The notes beneath the pieces are model-generated. The model was not told the origin of the DNA and did not search any database. It saw only the letters and a program-made list of their open reading frames with translations. From Narthecium ossifragum (Eukaryota; Streptophyta; Magnoliopsida; Dioscoreales; Nartheciaceae), in contig OY986969.1 of the NCBI GenBank assembly GCA_963920575.1, forward strand, positions 2,118,001 through 2,182,000: a stretch of 64,000 nucleotides of DNA, written 5' to 3'. The position numbers and the translations under genes were made by a program. Numbering within the stretch: position 1 is the first letter of the stretch; the number at the start of each line of letters is the position of its first letter. Positions 45,620-56,067 of this stretch are shown here, piece by piece.

Positions 45620-46455
45620 ACTGTGGGAGGCGGTAAATTTCTTCTTGTTTTCTGAGGCATTAAGATTTTGGAGGAGAATTTTGGGCTAGATCTTTATGAA
45701 TTTGTTGTTTTGAAAAGGTGGAGAACCATTCTTCATCCGAATTGGTCTCCCTTTTGGTCATGTTATCCATTGCATGTGTTGGATGATTCAGTTCTTACTT
45801 TCTTCTTCTCCAGTGCGGTCTACTATTTTTTATACTCTACAATCTTCGTCCTTAATTTTGAAGTCAGTCTGGTAGGCTACCGTACTAATCAATGCTTCTT
45901 ATGGCGGTATGAGAATTAATCACGAACATAGCCTTTGACTTAGTCAAAGACTAGACTTAGTTTTTACTCAATTTAGTCCTACTCAAGCTTCGACTCGTGA
46001 TCAGCCACAGCATTGGTGATGGCATTTTAGATATTTTGGCTATTCGGTAACCAAATTCTTTTCGTTTTTTTTTGGATAATGTTGTATAAATAGCTTTATT
46101 TGAATTCGGGAATAAATTTGTGAAGATAGGAAAATACAAAAGAATGGAAAATTTTTCACATAAAATTTACTCTATTCTTATAATATATAGCATGTTTAAA
46201 AATAGGTTGTTTTTCACATAACCCAACGTGTTTAAAAATGACTCTTAAGTTGTGAAAACAGAAAACAAGATGATTTTAATGAACACTTTTTTTCTAGAAA
46301 AATAAGTTCACTTGGTCTTGGAATCATATGGCTTTCAGGTATGGACAGAAAAGTTTTGAGCGTCTTTAGTTTTGTTAAATTCCAAGAACGGAGAATTGTA
46401 AAGATTGACGGTGTGGCGCGTTTGTGTCGTCGCTCTCGAGTTCAATTGGTTGTGA
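45620..46455. other. RPL17 3' flank, no further gene seen
   Basis: The first 200-300 bases are T-rich and probably hold the 3' UTR and polyadenylation region. No other feature is recognised up to the triplicated repeat. Confidence 0.4.
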
Positions 46456-46460
46456 TAACC

Positions 46461-47055
46461 TTTAGTCTTTAAGGCTCATCTAATTAAATGAAAATATATG
46501 ATGGGAGCTTAGCTGGATGGATGTTCGCTCATGTCAAGCAATCTCCACTCAAGTGAACGTTCAGCTGATTTTTCAAGTGAATGTTCAATTGGTTTTTATA
46601 ATCTTTATGTCTCGTTTGGTATGTGGTTAATTTTATTCTGAATTAAGGAATTTTATTTTAAATAATTTAGGATAATTTTGTAATGATTATTTGAAATAAG
46701 AGAAATGATGTTTGAGGCTAGGGGCGGAATAAGTAGTGGATTCAAAAATATTTCAGGAATATTTTTTTCTTATTCTGAATTAAGAGTTATTTTCAAAATT
46801 TATTTCTGTATTAAACGAGACTTCAGATTTTAAAGACTCGTTTAATTAAATAAAAATATATGGTTGGAGCTTACCAGCATGTCCATGTCAAGCAAGCTCC
46901 ACTCATTGAACAATACATCAATATTTTTTAAATTTTTGTTACATTTAGTCTTTTAAGGCTCGTCTAATTAAATAAAAATATATAATAGGAGCTTGGCAGC
47001 ATGCCAGCCCACGCCAAACAAGCTCCACTTATTGAACAATACATTAATGTATTTT
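46461..47055. repeat. Triplicated unit of about 105 bp, one junction split by a MITE
   Basis: Copies begin near 46461, 46828 and 46944. Each has a TTTAGTCTTTAAGGCTC-like start, then CTAATTAAATAAAAATATAT, GGAGCTT and CAAGCTCCACT, and the last two end in TTGAACAATACAT. The second and third are directly tandem. The first and second are separated by the MITE at 46609-46821. Confidence 0.6.
46609..46821. mobile_element. MITE, 213 bp, GTCTCGTTT ends
   Basis: The left end is GTCTCGTTTGGTATG and the right end is ATTAAACGAGAC, inverted. The interior is AT-rich with inverted TTCTGAATTAAG motifs near both ends and no coding capacity. It is inserted between two copies of the triplicated repeat. Confidence 0.6.
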
Positions 47056-47694
47056 AATTTTTTGTTAATTGTCACGTCATTAGATATGTTTTGTCAAGTT
47101 TTCTGAAAAGGACATCAGCTCATCTCCATTTGAGATTTTATGAAAAGTTCTGTTCATTTAATCTTAGTCGGAATCAATACTTTATGATGTGGCAATTTAG
47201 TTCAAAATATTAATATGTTATTCTTTGAGTGGAGCTTGTTTGTCACGGGCTACAAAAATGCCAAGCTCCGATGAATAATTTCTTCTAAAATTAATAAGAG
47301 ATATGACTTTTTTTTTCCTTATTGGTCTATATCATTGCGACTCAGACTGAGTGGCAGTGTTTTGGAAGAGGCCGGATGAAGCAATCGCTTTCATCAAACT
47401 ACTCTTCTCATTAAACCATCAATACATCATGATTCACAAAAAAGAAAAAGAAAAAAAGAAGAGCAATTGAAGCCACTTGTGATTCATTTGCAGCCTGCTT
47501 TGCTTTTTTTGTTCTTTGTTTCATTTAAATTTTCTGACTTCTTAGATCTTGTGAGAGACGAGAGAGAGAGAGGGTGGACTGGGTATTTTATGCTGTCCAA
47601 GTCACTGTTCACGAAAATTTTGTTCTACTCTGTTGCAATACGCCATCAGAATTTTTTTTTTAAAAATTGAACCTTTTCATTTGTCTTTAAGGCC
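47056..47694. other. AT-rich intergenic, nothing identified
   Basis: There is only a short GAGAGA tract near 47560 and A-rich runs near 47440. No gene is supported. Confidence 0.35.
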
Positions 47695-48101
47695 AGGGAT
47701 GGCAGTTTGCCGCGTCACCCGCCCCGCTTTTGACGGCGCCGGTTTGGGGATTAATAAATGGGTTCGGAGTTCAGACGGGTCAAGGAAGAACACGTCTGTC
47801 GCGTCCCATCCTGATTAGATGTTTAACAAATAATATAATAATATATTACCCTTATTATAAACCAGTTTTTGAGTTGTTTTTTTATATAATTTACGTTTGG
47901 ATTATTCATTGAAACAAGTTTTATTTGAATAATTTTTTAAAATATTACTAGATATAATGATTACAATTCATATGAAAATTTTCGGATGAGATCGAGCAGG
48001 ACGGGGGTTGGAGGTGTTGGGATATGCAGGGTGGGGCCATGGTCCAGTCACTGACGGGACGGGGCGGCGCGGGACCCCTACCCACCCATTTGTCATCCCT
48101 A
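47695..48101. mobile_element. hAT-like MITE with AGGGATGGCA ends
   Basis: The left end is AGGGATGGCAGTTTGC and the right end is TTTGTCATCCCT, inverted with one difference. Both ends are GC-rich with GACGGG/CCCGTC motifs, and the middle is AT-rich. It resembles the 35891-36410 element in plan but differs in sequence. Confidence 0.5.
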
Positions 48102-48970
48102 CTTAGACTAGGAAAGCAAAATCAGCATGCCAGGGCAAATTGTCCGCATTCGCGCCATAAACTAACCATACTCAGGTAGCTCTCCCGCCTATACATCTAT
48201 ATACAGCACGGAGGAGATGATACAATTATGAACCCTTTGATATGACAATTCACAAAAAATTTGGTTACGGTCACGTCGGAAGATGTGGTAGGATAACAAC
48301 ATTATTACATGTATGAAGTTAATTTATAAAACCTCTCCAAAATATCCAAAGATCAAATAATTCGCACTACTATATTGCCTCTATAAATGAAAGAGATTAA
48401 TGCTTATCATGGTTTGGAATTGGACCTCTCCATTTTATTTTATTTTTTTTATCGATGAAAGATTGCTGGATGGATATTCGATATGCATCAGTTATACAGT
48501 TGATTTCCATGACTTGATGGCGTAGAGATCATTAAAATCATGAATAAACGATGGCTCTGGGAAAAACCATTGATTCTAGCAAAAATTATTAATCTCATGC
48601 AAGCCAAATGGCTGTATTCTGCAAGTCTGAAAAGAAGGTGCGAAAAATCTAAGTTTTCATTGAGAAAATCAGTACACTGAACGATCCACATGTTCACCTA
48701 CTAGAGAGGAAGAGAGCTAAGGATGAACTGAAGCCAAAGAAGTGGAGTATTTTGCGAAACAACAAAATAAGTACAAGAAGAAGAAAGAGAGCAACCCCGG
48801 ATACCTTCCCCGCAGCAAACCTGCTGCATTTTGGTGAGTCTTTCTGAGTAAAAGAGAAGCAGATGCATGCTTTTTTTTATCTTGATACTCTACATCCTTT
48901 CGCCAATTTGCTTTTATTCTACAATTTGCCAACATTTCCGAGCAAAACTAGAGTATTCTTCTGCTGAAGT

Positions 48971-50254
48971 TCATGCCTCCATTATCGAACAGTTGAAGAT
49001 AAATGAACTCCATTGGTCACTATTGCTCTCGAGAACCCTCCACTGGAGAGAATTCGATTCCGGATCGGGTCTGCAAGTGCATATTGTCATCCCCTTGCAT
49101 GTAAATGTATTTCCCGTGCTACCAATTGCAAGCAATTCATTCCCCAAGGATTTGAATGCTACCCCCCAACCCCTGCTATGATCAGCTCTTACAGGAGCTT
49201 TCCCTAATTCCTTCCATGAATTGCTCTTCTTCAAGTACACCTTGAGCTGGTTGGAAGAAGCCTCGAGTGAATACAGCTCATTGCTTGCAACAGCCACAAG
49301 AGGAGGAGACCTAGAAGACCAACTCGGAGCATCTTTGATCATGTCATCTATCAATTCCCAAGCATTTCTCTGCGGATCGTAAAATTCTCCACAGGTAAGA
49401 TTGTCACCCTTCTCATTCTGCCCACCGATCACATAGAACTTGCCATCCATATAACACCCAGAGCAAAGCCTCCTCTTCTTGCGCATCCTAGGGAGTGGAT
49501 TCCAAGATTTGCTTTCTGGGTCGTATTTCTCGGCGGTGTTCAGCACCTCCAAACCAGGTGCAACCCCTCCGGCCACGCAGGCCACATTACCACAATTCGC
49601 AGACGCAAACAAGCATCTCGAGCTCAACATCAGAGGGCCTCTGAACCATTGGTCCGAAGCTAATTCATATCTCCACACAACTGATCCCTCTATCTCCTTC
49701 CCAGAGACAAGGAGATGGGTTCCTGCACATATTGATTCCTTGTCAAAGCACGAGAAGCAAGGGTCCGATGGCAATACCGGGAGGTTGCGGCGAGACCCAG
49801 ATCTCGGATCGTAAGACCACCAAGTCGGCTTACCACTGGCTAGCATGAGCACAGAGGGCTCCTTTATTCCAATCTCCTTTCGGATGGTGTAAAGGTCGCC
49901 ACTCCTCACAAGAGATTGGTACCGCCGATTGACAAAGCAAAGCTTTTGGTACTCTGACCTTGGAATCCTGGCCAAAATCAGCAGCGCAATCTCATCATTC
50001 AGAGATGGCACATAAGATAAATCTGCATCCTGAGGTTTCTGAAGATCCATAGGATCATCATCATCATTGCTTCCCTCTCTGCTCACTGATGATCCAAGTC
50101 GCGGCTCACCATTCAAGCCACACCTTAATTCGATGAAAATCTCAATCTCTGGAGAACTAGTAGAATCCCCATTAACAACCACCTTCTTCCTTCGATGCTT
50201 CATCATACAAACTTTTTCACCATGACCCTCCTTTTCTTTGACCTTCGACATCAT
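48971..50254 (-). CDS. F-box/kelch-repeat protein, SKIP11/At1g74510-like, 427 aa
   Basis: This is a substrate-recognition subunit of an SCF ubiquitin ligase, encoded in one uninterrupted exon. Residues 1-80 are a charged, probably disordered leader. The F-box is at about 81-124 (PSLNDEIALLILARIPRSEY, then KLCFVNRRYQSLVRSGDLY). Kelch repeats follow from about 140: LMLASGKPTWWSYDPRSGSR, GNVACVAGGV with TAEKYDPESKSWNPLPRMRK, GKFYVIGGQN with EFYDPQRNAWELIDDM, and LYSLEASSNQLKVYLKKSNS with WKELG. The C terminus is FIFNCSIMEA. The plan and length fit the At1g74510/SKIP11 group. A splice acceptor-like CTAG just upstream of the ATG (near 50270) suggests an intron in the 5' UTR, as is common in this group. 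The substrate is unknown. Confidence 0.9.
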   Translation of the reverse strand: MMSKVKEKEGHGEKVCMMKHRRKKVVVNGDSTSSPEIEIFIELRCGLNGEPRLGSSVSREGSNDDDDPMDLQKPQDADLSYVPSLNDEIALLILARIPRSEYQKLCFVNRRYQSLVRSGDLYTIRKEIGIKEPSVLMLASGKPTWWSYDPRSGSRRNLPVLPSDPCFSCFDKESICAGTHLLVSGKEIEGSVVWRYELASDQWFRGPLMLSSRCLFASANCGNVACVAGGVAPGLEVLNTAEKYDPESKSWNPLPRMRKKRRLCSGCYMDGKFYVIGGQNEKGDNLTCGEFYDPQRNAWELIDDMIKDAPSWSSRSPPLVAVASNELYSLEASSNQLKVYLKKSNSWKELGKAPVRADHSRGWGVAFKSLGNELLAIGSTGNTFTCKGMTICTCRPDPESNSLQWRVLESNSDQWSSFIFNCSIMEA

Positions 50255-51245
50255 ATCTTTCAGGTGAACCTAGTATCAAAAGCAAAAATTTAAGCTCTTT
50301 CCTGTAAGAACTCTAATTGCATCAATTCCAATTCAAAAATAGCAGAAACTAAACAAAAGCCATGTGCCAAGAACACTAGAAAACCTATCTTTGACAATTG
50401 ACACCAAGAGATCAATCCATAGAGGATATAAATCATTCGGAGGCGAGCACTATTAATCAGACTGAAATAGAATAAACCTTCTAATCATCAAAATCGAATT
50501 TTTTTTGTGCTGAAAAACTTTCAAAAGCCAAACTTTCACCCCAAAATCCAGGAATTAAAATCAGAAATGAAAGCAAGAGACCCCAAGCCCAGGAACCAAA
50601 ATGCTCCCTAGAAAAAGAAAAAAGAAAAAACCATTCAGAAAACTCGATTCATCCTAACAATAAACACAAAGATAAACAAGAATGAACATCAAAGGGGCAC
50701 AAAGATGGGACCTTTCCAGGTCTCCTCCTCTCAAGATGAAATCTTTTCCATCACCATACCATCAGAGGGAAAGAAATCCTCAAACTCCGATCAATCCGAA
50801 GAGACCCATCAATCCAGAAATGAAACGGACGGGTTGGGCGGACGGAATCCTAACAACCCAAGAAGGATTGGATGGGGAGAGAGGCCCTAACGGCGGGTGA
50901 CGAAGAAGAAGACTACTACTATTAGGGTTTGTTGGGCTTCTACTGTGCTCCTTGTTTTTTTAATCTAAACCCTCCATAATCTCTATCTCTTTGTGGGGGC
51001 TCTTTGTCTTTGCTGGTGGGATGCTCATTATCTCTATAATATGAGCTCCAACCCCACTCTCTCTCTCTCCTCGACCAATTGCCAATGGCTCCATTAAAAT
51101 ACTCCATCTCCTCTCTCCCCGCTCCCAATGGCGCCATTAAAATAGTCCATCTCGGTGAGCGACGACATCGGCGGTTTGGGAAAGGGGGCCTTCGTGCGCC
51201 CGGGCGTGGGAGGGTTTTAGAGAGAGAAACAGGAGCGAGAGAGTG
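50255..51245. promoter_or_regulatory. Likely 5' UTR intron and promoter of the F-box/kelch gene
   Basis: The sequence up to about 50900 is compatible with a 5' UTR intron followed by a non-coding first exon, on the minus strand. Beyond it lie CT/GA-rich tracts (about 51050-51120), typical of plant core promoters. No exact start site can be set. Confidence 0.35.
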
Positions 51246-51670
51246 GGGGGGTTTTGTTTCATTTCCATCAGCCATGACGCGTTTATGAGATAAACTTAGC
51301 TTACTGGAGAAGTGTCTCAATATTTTAGAGAGAGAGAGAGTGAGAGATAACTGACAAGGGGGCTACCATTTTGTTTTATTTCCATCAGCCATGACGCATT
51401 AAATACTCTAGAGAGAGAAACTTATTGTGAAAGTTTAGATATTCTAGAGAGAGAAAAATAGGAGAGAGGAAAGAAAATTTTTAGAGAGAGAGAGAGCTCA
51501 CTGTAGAAGTGTCACGATATTAGAGAGAGAGAGAGAGAGGGTGGGGCCGTGGGGGGCTGGCATTTTGTTTTATTTCCATCAGCCATGGCGCATTAAAGAG
51601 AAACTTATTACTGTGAAAGTTTAAATATCCTAGAGAGAGAGATAGAAAAAAATATTCTAGAGAGAGAAAA
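51245..51670. repeat. GA-rich region with a triplicated segment
   Basis: The phrase TTTTGTTTTATTTCCATCAG, followed by CCATG(A/G)CGC, occurs three times (near 51250, 51372 and 51565). Each is followed by AGAGAGAGA tracts and a TGTGAAAGTTTA(G/A)ATAT phrase. It is probably a local tandem duplication. Confidence 0.55.
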
Positions 51671-52440
51671 GAGGAGGATAACATATTATATACATACTGT
51701 AATAAGGATTTTTAGAATATCATAAATATCTGAAAATATACCGAATATTAGAAAATCTCCTAAAATTTCTGATAATATCATATAATCCCCTAAAAACATA
51801 GATTTATTTCATATAACATATTCTGTTCAATTAAGAGATAATCAAATGAAATATGCATGATAAAGTTTTTTATATAATTAACTTCAAGTAGTTTTTTATA
51901 TAATTCTATGTTTTCTAAGGCCTCATTTGATACGGGGTTAATTTTTTATGAGATTTTAATATTATTAGAAATGCATGGAGATTTTTATATTAGTTATTTT
52001 TTAAGCAGGGTTATATGAGACGGAGCGAATGGGCGGAGGCATGAGAGGGAAAGGTCGCCGGAGGACAGAATCCACGTGACGTGCATCAGCTCCTATCACT
52101 AATAAAGTACATATTTCATATTATGCCACCTCGAAACTATTCCTCTACAATCATCACACGCACACGTGTTATGGGCTACCCCGGCCATCCACTTCTTCGG
52201 CCGAGTCGAGTTCGCCCAGGATGTTTACTTCATGGAAGAGGGTGGCGATCTCTTTTCCGTCCTTTCCGGGTTTCATAGGTCCCGGTGAGGGGTGTTGGGG
52301 GAAAGAGATGTTGCTAGCTGGTAATGTAATTGATGGGGGAAAATTCCATCATCGACATATTTGATGTTGTTGCAAGAAAAAAATTGATGTTTTGTTTCTG
52401 AAAACTCAAGACTGCTGGATCAATACTTGGCGGCTAAAAG
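51671..52440. other. AT-rich intergenic sequence with a short protein-like stretch
   Basis: It begins with AT-rich sequence and a TIR-like AGGCCTCATTTGATACGGGG at 51918. At about 52193-52285 (+) one frame reads FFGRVEFAQDVYFMEEGGDL plus FSVLSGF before a stop. I do not recognise this fragment; it could be a relic exon or chance. Confidence 0.3.
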
Positions 52441-52870
52441 ATTGGTCTAAGAGTTAAATATTTTATTTGGTGCTCCAATTGGATGTGGAGGTGTGCTTTA
52501 AGCAAAAATGGTTGTCATAGACTTGGCGTTGAAAGAAACGGATGTTAGGGGATTTATCAGAATTGTTGTAGAATCTAATTCGTTAGACGCGATCCAGATC
52601 TTAAATGGTTCATGTCTTTGGCCAAAAGAATTGGAGGGCTTAGCTAAGGAGGTTTGGCTTGATGCATTGCAATTTACTTGTATCCTATTTCTTTATATTA
52701 TTTCACGCTCATGTAATGATAAAGCGGATGGAATTGCTCATTTTTATCATCGAATGATGACGAGTCTCGTTTGGATCGAAGAAGATGAATCTCATGTTTT
52801 AGATAGCCAGATAGGATATTATAATCTGCTCTGTTCTTAGCCCTCGGGCTCAACTATTCGGGAGAAAAAA
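52440..52870 (+). pseudogene. LINE-type RNase H (RVT_3) fragment with poly(A) end
   Basis: A 110-codon open stretch (52508-52840) reads IVVESNSLDAIQILNG and then SRSCNDKADGIAHF. This is the second half of the RNase H-like domain found in plant LINE-type reverse transcriptase genes. The usual ESDSL has become ESNSL, so a catalytic Asp is lost. The segment ends at GGCTCAACTATTCGGGAG plus ten A, the 3' end type shared with 3630 and 54985. The first half of the domain is missing. Confidence 0.6.
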
Positions 52871-52874
52871 AAAA

Positions 52875-53458
52875 CTCGGCGTGAGGAGGAAGCCATCCAA
52901 GTTCACGAATCTCGATGCGTGGCGGCGCAGTGGGATGGACACGGCCACACGACGGTGCGCACGTTGTGGCCCGCCAGAGCCGCCGGGTCCAACTCATCCT
53001 CGCTCCTGTTGTCGTAGAGGATGAACCGCTCCACTCCGCTGGCCGAGTGGTAGGTGAACGACTCCGGAGGGAGCCAACTCCGAGCGGTTCATCCTCCCGT
53101 TGTCGTAGAGGATGAACCGTTCCACTCTGATGGCCGAGTAGTAGTTGACCGACTCCGGAGGAACTTGACCACATTGTACACAATGGTGCAGGCGCACACG
53201 TGCGCCGGCGATGGATAGGAGGTCGTTGTTGGTGGTCGGGCGGTCCGGCAGAGGGTGGTAGGTGGCTAGCGATTGAATTGGGCTCCGCAAGCCACAGATA
53301 TGGATGGGGATGCTGATATCGCCGATGGTTGCGGTAGTGGCGGTTCTTAATTCAGGCGGGGGCTGGGGGCAGCGGAAGACTTCTTGCTCGGAGGAGGTGA
53401 CGACGGTGGTGTTGATAACGGCACCGTCACGGAGGAAAGCGCAGCGGAGGTCGCTGGG
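52875..53458 (-). pseudogene. Glycosyltransferase family 92 (DUF23) gene fragment, frameshifted
   Basis: Read on the minus strand from the gap, the translation gives DLRCAFLRDGAVINTTVVTS and EQEVFRCPQPPPE. After a stretch it gives CACTIVYNVVKF, and in another frame PPESVNYYSAIRVERFILYD. Further on come PPESFTYHSASGVERFILYD and AGHNVRTVVWPCPSH. Plant GT92 proteins show the order RC...EVVRCP, CACT..N..KFLPEWV.YH..GV.RF.LYDN.S.D, VR.V.WPWP. The PPES...LYDN block is present twice (53010-53060 and 53085-53165), a duplication of about 75-90 bp, and the frame shifts before it. Family members extend cell-wall galactans or glycans. This copy is broken and cut by the N gap. Confidence 0.6.
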
Positions 53459-53658
53459 NNNNNNNNNNNNNNNNNNNNNNNNNNNNNNNNNNNNNNNNNN
53501 NNNNNNNNNNNNNNNNNNNNNNNNNNNNNNNNNNNNNNNNNNNNNNNNNNNNNNNNNNNNNNNNNNNNNNNNNNNNNNNNNNNNNNNNNNNNNNNNNNNN
53601 NNNNNNNNNNNNNNNNNNNNNNNNNNNNNNNNNNNNNNNNNNNNNNNNNNNNNNNNNN
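53459..53658. other. Assembly gap, 200 N
   Basis: There are exactly 200 N, a placeholder length. The real distance is unknown. The GT92 fragment runs into the left side, and a Helitron-like repeat begins on the right side. Confidence 0.99.
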
Positions 53659-53799
53659 AATAAGAAGATAATATTAATAGAACTTAGGTTGATATGAATT
53701 AATGCAGGTTTATATAAAGCAAACTTAGAGAATATATATAAAGAAACTTAGGGGATATGAATTAATGCAGGTTAACCGTTATTGCTCCTTATAAGATTG

Positions 53800-53846
<47 letters not shown>

Positions 53847-53850
53847 TGCT
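53659..53850 (-). repeat. Helitron-like fragment and TA microsatellite
   Basis: On the minus strand the segment starts TCAATCTTATAAGGAGC near 53800 and continues AATAACGGTTAACC, then TTAATTCATATC twice. The same internal order is found at 39960-40060. A TA run follows at about 53800-53846. Confidence 0.5.
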
Positions 53851-54339
53851 GATCGCCTATGTCCATTGTGTGATGCACTGAAACTCCTTGGCATTTGTTT
53901 TTTTTCGTAGTCCGGTTGCCTCACAGTTGGTTTTGGTCCCTTGCTTTGCCAATGCATCGCAGCTTCAATTGCGAGATGATGATTGATCTCTTTGCAAGAA
54001 GAGATCGATCATTGCTGGTGGAAGACACCAAATGGAAAAAGGCGGTTCTTCGATTTGGACTGCCCAGAATGATTTATTTTATTTTATTTTTATTTTATTT
54101 TTATTTTTGCTAAATTGAGTCAAAAGGTTAAGTGATACATGACTTCCACTCCGCGTACATCAACCTCATTAACGAGTATTCACATGTCCGGTCACCCCTT
54201 GTCTGGTCCCGATGTGCAAGGTCATTCGCAACACCATTTGCCTCACGGGGTATATGGATAAAAATGATTCCAACCATGAGCACAAACAGACCCAAATTTT
54301 CCTAAAAATAGGTTCCGAGCTTAGCATTCAAATCTCCTT

Positions 54340-54993
54340 TCCATTAATGGAATTGATCGGAATGATGCGGTATTTAGAAATACCAAGTGGACTCCGGGGT
54401 AATTTTTATTAGAGCAAGAAGGCTGGTGGTGTACTTCTCTTTTTGTAATCATTATGGATTAAAGGTAGTCCCGGATGATGCTTCTCATAGGGAGTCCTTT
54501 TCTTGTTCAGCTTTGGTGGATGGTTCTTACGTTACTAGTGATGCAAATGCTGGATTAGGTATAATTATTTTTGGTAATGATGATAGTATGAGAGGTGCTG
54601 TTTCATAATATGTTTTGGCGGCCTTAAGAAGTGATGCGGTGGAGCTTTATGTCATTCGGAGGGCTCCAAATTTGGCATCTAACATTGGTTATTCTAGTAT
54701 TTTTGTAGGGTCTGATGCCAGATTTGTGGTGTAGTGTGTATAAATGAGAGGCTTAGATGGCATGTACAATCTTTTGATTATTATAGGGAAGTTTTTTAGC
54801 ATGACGGCACGTTTTGACGTCTAAGTGTTTAGATATGTGCATCGAGACCTGATGTGTTAGGCGGATGCTCTTGCTGGATTGAATAGGCTTTGCTGTTGGT
54901 AGAAGAATTGGGTCTTTGTTTTAGGATCTGAACTTGTCAATTTTCCTCTCTCTATAACTTATACTAGCCCTTGTTGGCTCGACTGATAAAAAA
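54340..54993 (+). pseudogene. LINE-type RNase H domain, stop-interrupted, with poly(A) end
   Basis: The order of recognisable pieces is RNDAVFRNTKWTPG, CSALVDGSYVTSDANAGLGI, DAVELYVIRRAPNLAS, VGSDARFVV and ADALAGLNRLC. The four acidic positions of RNase H (D in LVDGS, E in VELY, D in GSDA, D in ADAL) are all visible. In-frame stops after RGAVS, after ARFVV and before ADAL break the frame. It ends TTGGCTCGACTGATAAAAAA. The fragment complements 52440-52870, which keeps only the second half. Confidence 0.65.
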
Positions 54994-56067
54994 AAAATCT
55001 ACAAATACATATATTTCCTAAAATGCATGTATCCCTCTCATATAAATATCGAGGTGCCATTAAGTTGTTTGTTGTTTTTGTGCATATATATCTTCTTTAA
55101 AATATTCAATTACGTAAATGTCATTGGGAATTCATAAATTGAATACACACCCTTGAAAATATTCTTTTGAGTAAATACTATTTTTGACTAATTTGATCGG
55201 ATATTATTTGAATCATATGAGTTCATTCATTTCTAGATCTAGAGTATATATGTAAAATGACTTTTTGGGTTAAAAGCATTTTGGTAGCTTCATTTTTCAA
55301 AAATAGACGATTTGGTATCTCATAAAATTTGATTTTCGAATTTATACTTCAAAGTATTGAAACCGTGTTATTTAATGTCAAATCACAGACGTCGTCTGTA
55401 TAGATTGACGAAAACCGACCACGTGGCTAGTTTGTCAACTCCCCCAACCCGTCACCCTCGCCCACTGCGACAAGTCTGTCGCCGCCGCCCTTTGCAAGAC
55501 TCGAGTCATGTTGGATCCACATCAGCTACTTTACTTTTGAATCGAGAATGTCAGACTCGAGTCACAGGCTCAATAGTGTTGAAACAAGATCTAGTTAATC
55601 TTGTATTCGCGATTCAAAATTTCAAACCATGTCTCAAATAACTCGCCAAACATATATATTAACATTACAATCACAGCACCCATGATGAAAAATCCAAAGA
55701 AACAGAGATTGGAACAAAATCCTTGTGTAACAAACCCCCCCAACCACCCAAGTCCTAAGCCAGGTAAAAAGACTCATCTAATAAATAATAATAATAATAA
55801 AGGTTTTTTACATATATGTCTATGAAAACTTGTTATATTATATACATATCCATATCGTAAAATAACCATTAAAGTGCAAAATGGTCATTTTATGAGGCTT
55901 ATGTTTTAAATTTTTGATATTTGCGTGAGTATATATATGTAATATGAAAAAATATATGCATAAATGTATAAATATAACAAGTATTCAGGGGCGCACACAC
56001 ACACATAAATAACTAAAAAAAACACAAGAAAAAGAAATGAAATTGAAATCATAACAAAATTATGGAT
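54994..56067. other. Intergenic, AT-rich; nothing identified
   Basis: A CA/AC microsatellite-like tract lies near 55993-56005 and an AAT run near 55785. The last few hundred bases before 56068 should contain the 3' UTR of the bHLH gene. Confidence 0.35.

Noticed and set aside
48867..49814. Plus-strand open stretches opposite the F-box/kelch gene.
   Set aside because: They are antisense shadows of a single long conserved coding exon.
54212..54412. Separate small gene before the RNase H fragment.
   Set aside because: The end of this stretch carries the WTPG-type region leading into the LINE RNase H part in another frame, so it is more likely decayed LINE sequence.
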